The notes under the pieces: generated by a model | What the model saw: the letters and a program-made list of their open reading frames with translations, nothing else | The model's database searches: none | What the model was told of the DNA's origin: nothing | Assembly (NCBI GenBank): GCA_020630245.1 | Contig: JAHDBZ010000033.1 | Span: 1-11,832 of the forward strand | Reading direction: 5' to 3' | Length of the DNA: 11,832 nt | Source of the DNA: Candidatus Altimarinota bacterium | Lineage (GTDB): Bacteria; Patescibacteriota; Gracilibacteria; UBA4473 | Program-made: the position numbers and the translations under genes | In this document: positions 11,557 to 11,832 of the stretch, in pieces | Numbering within the stretch: position 1 is the stretch's first letter | Layout: each line of letters begins with the position of its first letter

Positions 11557-11832
11557 CTATAAACTCTCGATGAATTTATCAAACAAATATTGTGCGTCTT
11601 CAGGCCCTGCACACGCCTCTGGATGGAATTGTACTGAAAAGATCGGCTTTGATTCATGCTTAATTCCTTCGAGGGTTTGATCGTTAAGGTTGATAAACCA
11701 AGGTTTCAACTCAGACGGTAAACTATCAGCGACTACTACATAACCGTGATTTTGCGTGGTAACGATACAGTGTCCGGTATCGATTTCCTGACAGGGTTGA
11801 TTTACCCCGCGGTGTCCGTATTTGAGTTTTTC
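11557..11832 (-). CDS. carA: Carbamoyl-phosphate synthase small subunit, C-terminal end
   Basis: The last 91 codons of the glutaminase subunit, which releases ammonia from glutamine for CarB. The class I amidotransferase end is clear: KYGHRGVNQPC, TTQNHGYVV, and FSVQFHPEACAGPEDAQYLFDKF, which contains the catalytic His and Glu of the triad (HPE); the catalytic Cys lies beyond the window. NQPC and DSLP agree with the eukaryotic CAD glutaminase and differ from E. coli CarA (NHPV, ATLP, by recall), matching the character of the carB half. The two subunit genes are separated by the ABC exporter pair and the structured RNA. Confidence 0.93.
   Translation of the reverse strand, partial: EKLKYGHRGVNQPCQEIDTGHCIVTTQNHGYVVVADSLPSELKPWFINLNDQTLEGIKHESKPIFSVQFHPEACAGPEDAQYLFDKFIESL

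Noticed and set aside
1..11832. CRISPR array, insertion sequence, prophage or tRNA gene
   Set aside because: No regularly spaced identical repeats, transposase, phage gene or cloverleaf was seen; the only tandem repeats are 7-8 base imperfect tracts and the duplicated RNA module.

Overview
This 11.8 kb bacterial window holds eleven protein genes (two cut by the window edges) and one candidate large structured RNA. Genes use the standard bacterial code: TGA is a real stop for the ABC ATPase and the nuclease-like gene. Almost no start codon is preceded by a Shine-Dalgarno sequence, and several have a promoter -10 box only about 10 bases upstream, which suggests leaderless or short-leader mRNAs. 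Together with a thermonuclease-like secreted protein, a winged-helix/nucleotidyltransferase regulator, an L19 with an acidic tail, and repeat-filled intergenic gaps, this points to a candidate-phyla-radiation (Patescibacteria-like) bacterium. That assignment is inference and is only moderately secure.

Layout. 1-2135 (minus): prolyl-tRNA synthetase (proS) followed two bases later by an RNase HI-family gene cut by the left edge. 2266-2952 (plus): an unnamed protein with HESVH and EGLTE motifs, probably a small gluzincin-type zinc peptidase. 2963-4111 (minus): a secreted protein with two degenerate staphylococcal-nuclease-like domains. 4134-5396 (plus): trigger factor (tig), followed by a small two-helix membrane protein (5407-5655) and a terminator. 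5656-5974: an AT-rich gap ending in a good promoter and operator-like dyads for a winged-helix regulator (5975-6547). 6684-7142: ribosomal protein L19 (rplS) with its own promoter and terminator. 7213-7548: an orphan helical protein. 7552-9201 (minus): only the N-terminal half of the carbamoyl-phosphate synthase large subunit. 9905-11523 (minus): a YadGH-like ABC-2 exporter pair in an operon behind carA, whose 3' end is at the right edge.

The most interesting part is the 703-base gap between the exporter permease and carB. The minus strand carries a near-consensus promoter (TTGCAA, 17 bases, TATAAT), then about 490 bases rich in base-paired structure, then an intrinsic terminator. The structure includes a 5' hairpin with a UUCG loop, a 10-bp long-range closing stem, a tandemly duplicated module of about 80 bases whose hairpins differ by compensatory changes, a possible pseudoknot, and several further hairpins. 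G-U pairs show that the minus strand is the transcribed one. It does not look like RNase P RNA, tmRNA, SRP RNA or a riboswitch I know. carB then has its own promoter (TTGGCA, 16 bases, TATAAT) directly after the RNA's terminator.

The carA/carB pair would make carbamoyl phosphate for pyrimidine and arginine synthesis. Both proteins read more like the eukaryotic CAD/CPA type than the E. coli type, and the large subunit is split exactly at the inter-domain boundary, with no second half in this window. Four gene-flanking gaps carry imperfect tandem repeats of period 7 (WAGTNNG) or 8 (TAAGNNNC), which look like a genome-specific intergenic feature.
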